DNA of 64,000 bases from Pyralis farinalis (Eukaryota; Arthropoda; Insecta; Lepidoptera; Pyralidae): contig OX382263.1 in assembly GCA_947507595.1 (NCBI GenBank), positions 8,928,001 to 8,992,000 on the forward strand. The letters are read 5' to 3'. Below, one piece after another: positions 63,786 to 64,000 of this stretch. The translations under genes were made by a program, and so were the position numbers. The notes beneath the pieces were generated by a model. It worked only from the letters and a program-made list of their open reading frames with translations. It was not told where the DNA came from and made no database searches. The number at the start of each line of letters is the position of its first letter. Position 1 is the first letter of the stretch.

Positions 63786-64000
63786 TAAAAAGATAAAAAT
63801 CATTTATCATTATTTGCCATTAGACCCTTACGGGCACTTAAACACGCCTTACATTCTTTAAATAACATCATATTGTATCTTATTAATTTTTCATAGTTTT
63901 AATCTCTCTTTTTTAATCTACCAACATTTCGAAAATGACCGTTGACCAAAAGAAACTTGCCAATATGGGTCTATTTTTTATCATCAAAATATATTGCAAT
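63786..64000 (-). mobile_element. CR1-b 3' end, cut by window edge
   Basis: aaagataaaaatcatttatc, gccattagacccttacgggc, caatatgggtctattttttatc. It shows the empty site for the F2 insertion at 34037. Confidence 0.85.

Overview
This window looks like repeat-rich nuclear DNA from an insect, most likely a moth or butterfly. That assignment rests on recognising the repeat families (tRNA-headed SINEs, RTE/CR1/R1/jockey-type LINE remnants, mariner/Tc1 and hAT elements) and on the AT-rich background with short palindromic repeats. It is an inference from pattern recognition, not from a database search. There is no bacterial-style operon, no CRISPR array and no rRNA or tRNA gene. I found no complete host gene. 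Nearly every long reading frame is a transposon remnant or lies inside a repeat.

Repeat families named here (labels are mine). SINE A has a tRNA-like head (box A near GGCGCAGTGG, box B GGTTCGATTCC) joined to one of two tails: A1 ends with CAGCGCCATCTAG/GACAATATTT (complement), A2 ends with GGCTACGGTA...CATCAGGTGGGCC...TATAAAAAAA. Repeat B is a second tRNA-like interspersed repeat (GTCAGACCTCC / GGTTTCCTCACGATG). LINE-R is an RT-encoding LINE seen mostly as C-terminal fragments (GRPRLTYHDQIGRVLSEGD) followed by a 3' UTR with GATA or CATA repeats. CR1-a and CR1-b are two related LINEs with different 3' ends. LINE-J is a LINE whose 3' tail resembles the A2 tail. F2/F2b is a repeat with GGGTTCCGTACC at one end and GACTCGCACTTGG at the other. 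Repeats C, D, E, F3 and P are unclassified.

Layout. 0-9.3 kb: SINEs, LINE-R fragments, an R1-like C-terminal remnant, an unrecognised broken reading frame near 5.2-5.7 kb and a jockey-like RT remnant. 9.7-12.2 kb: a CR1-b pseudogene on the minus strand that abuts a Penelope-like fragment through a perfect palindrome. 13.2-16.2 kb: the best preserved element, CR1-a, with an open frame of about 2.4 kb broken by one TGA, inserted in an F2b repeat. 17-24.4 kb: nested LINEs and a Tc1-like transposase pseudogene that appears to contain a small intron. 25.9 kb: a short clean reading frame behind a splice-acceptor-like site, the best candidate for a host exon. 27.4-35.5 kb: Penelope GIY-YIG fragment, SINEs and two strong palindromes. 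37.3-38.5 kb: a full-length but internally deleted DD37D mariner with terminal repeats and TA duplication. 39-48 kb: R1 endonuclease fragment, inverted SINE pairs, F2 copies and a TIR element. 48.8-49.6 kb: an 800-bp non-autonomous hAT element with an 8-bp target duplication. 53.4-55.3 kb: two successive satellite arrays that run into SINE sequence. 59.0-59.5 kb: a 20-bp minisatellite with 140-bp higher-order structure between two inverted SINE heads. 61-64 kb: nested LINE fragments.

Together the elements record how this DNA grew: autonomous LINEs and DNA transposons, non-autonomous passengers that share their ends, nesting up to three layers deep, and repeated fold-back duplications and tandem expansions inside SINE bodies. 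The recurring palindromes and the SINE-derived satellites are the most unusual signals.
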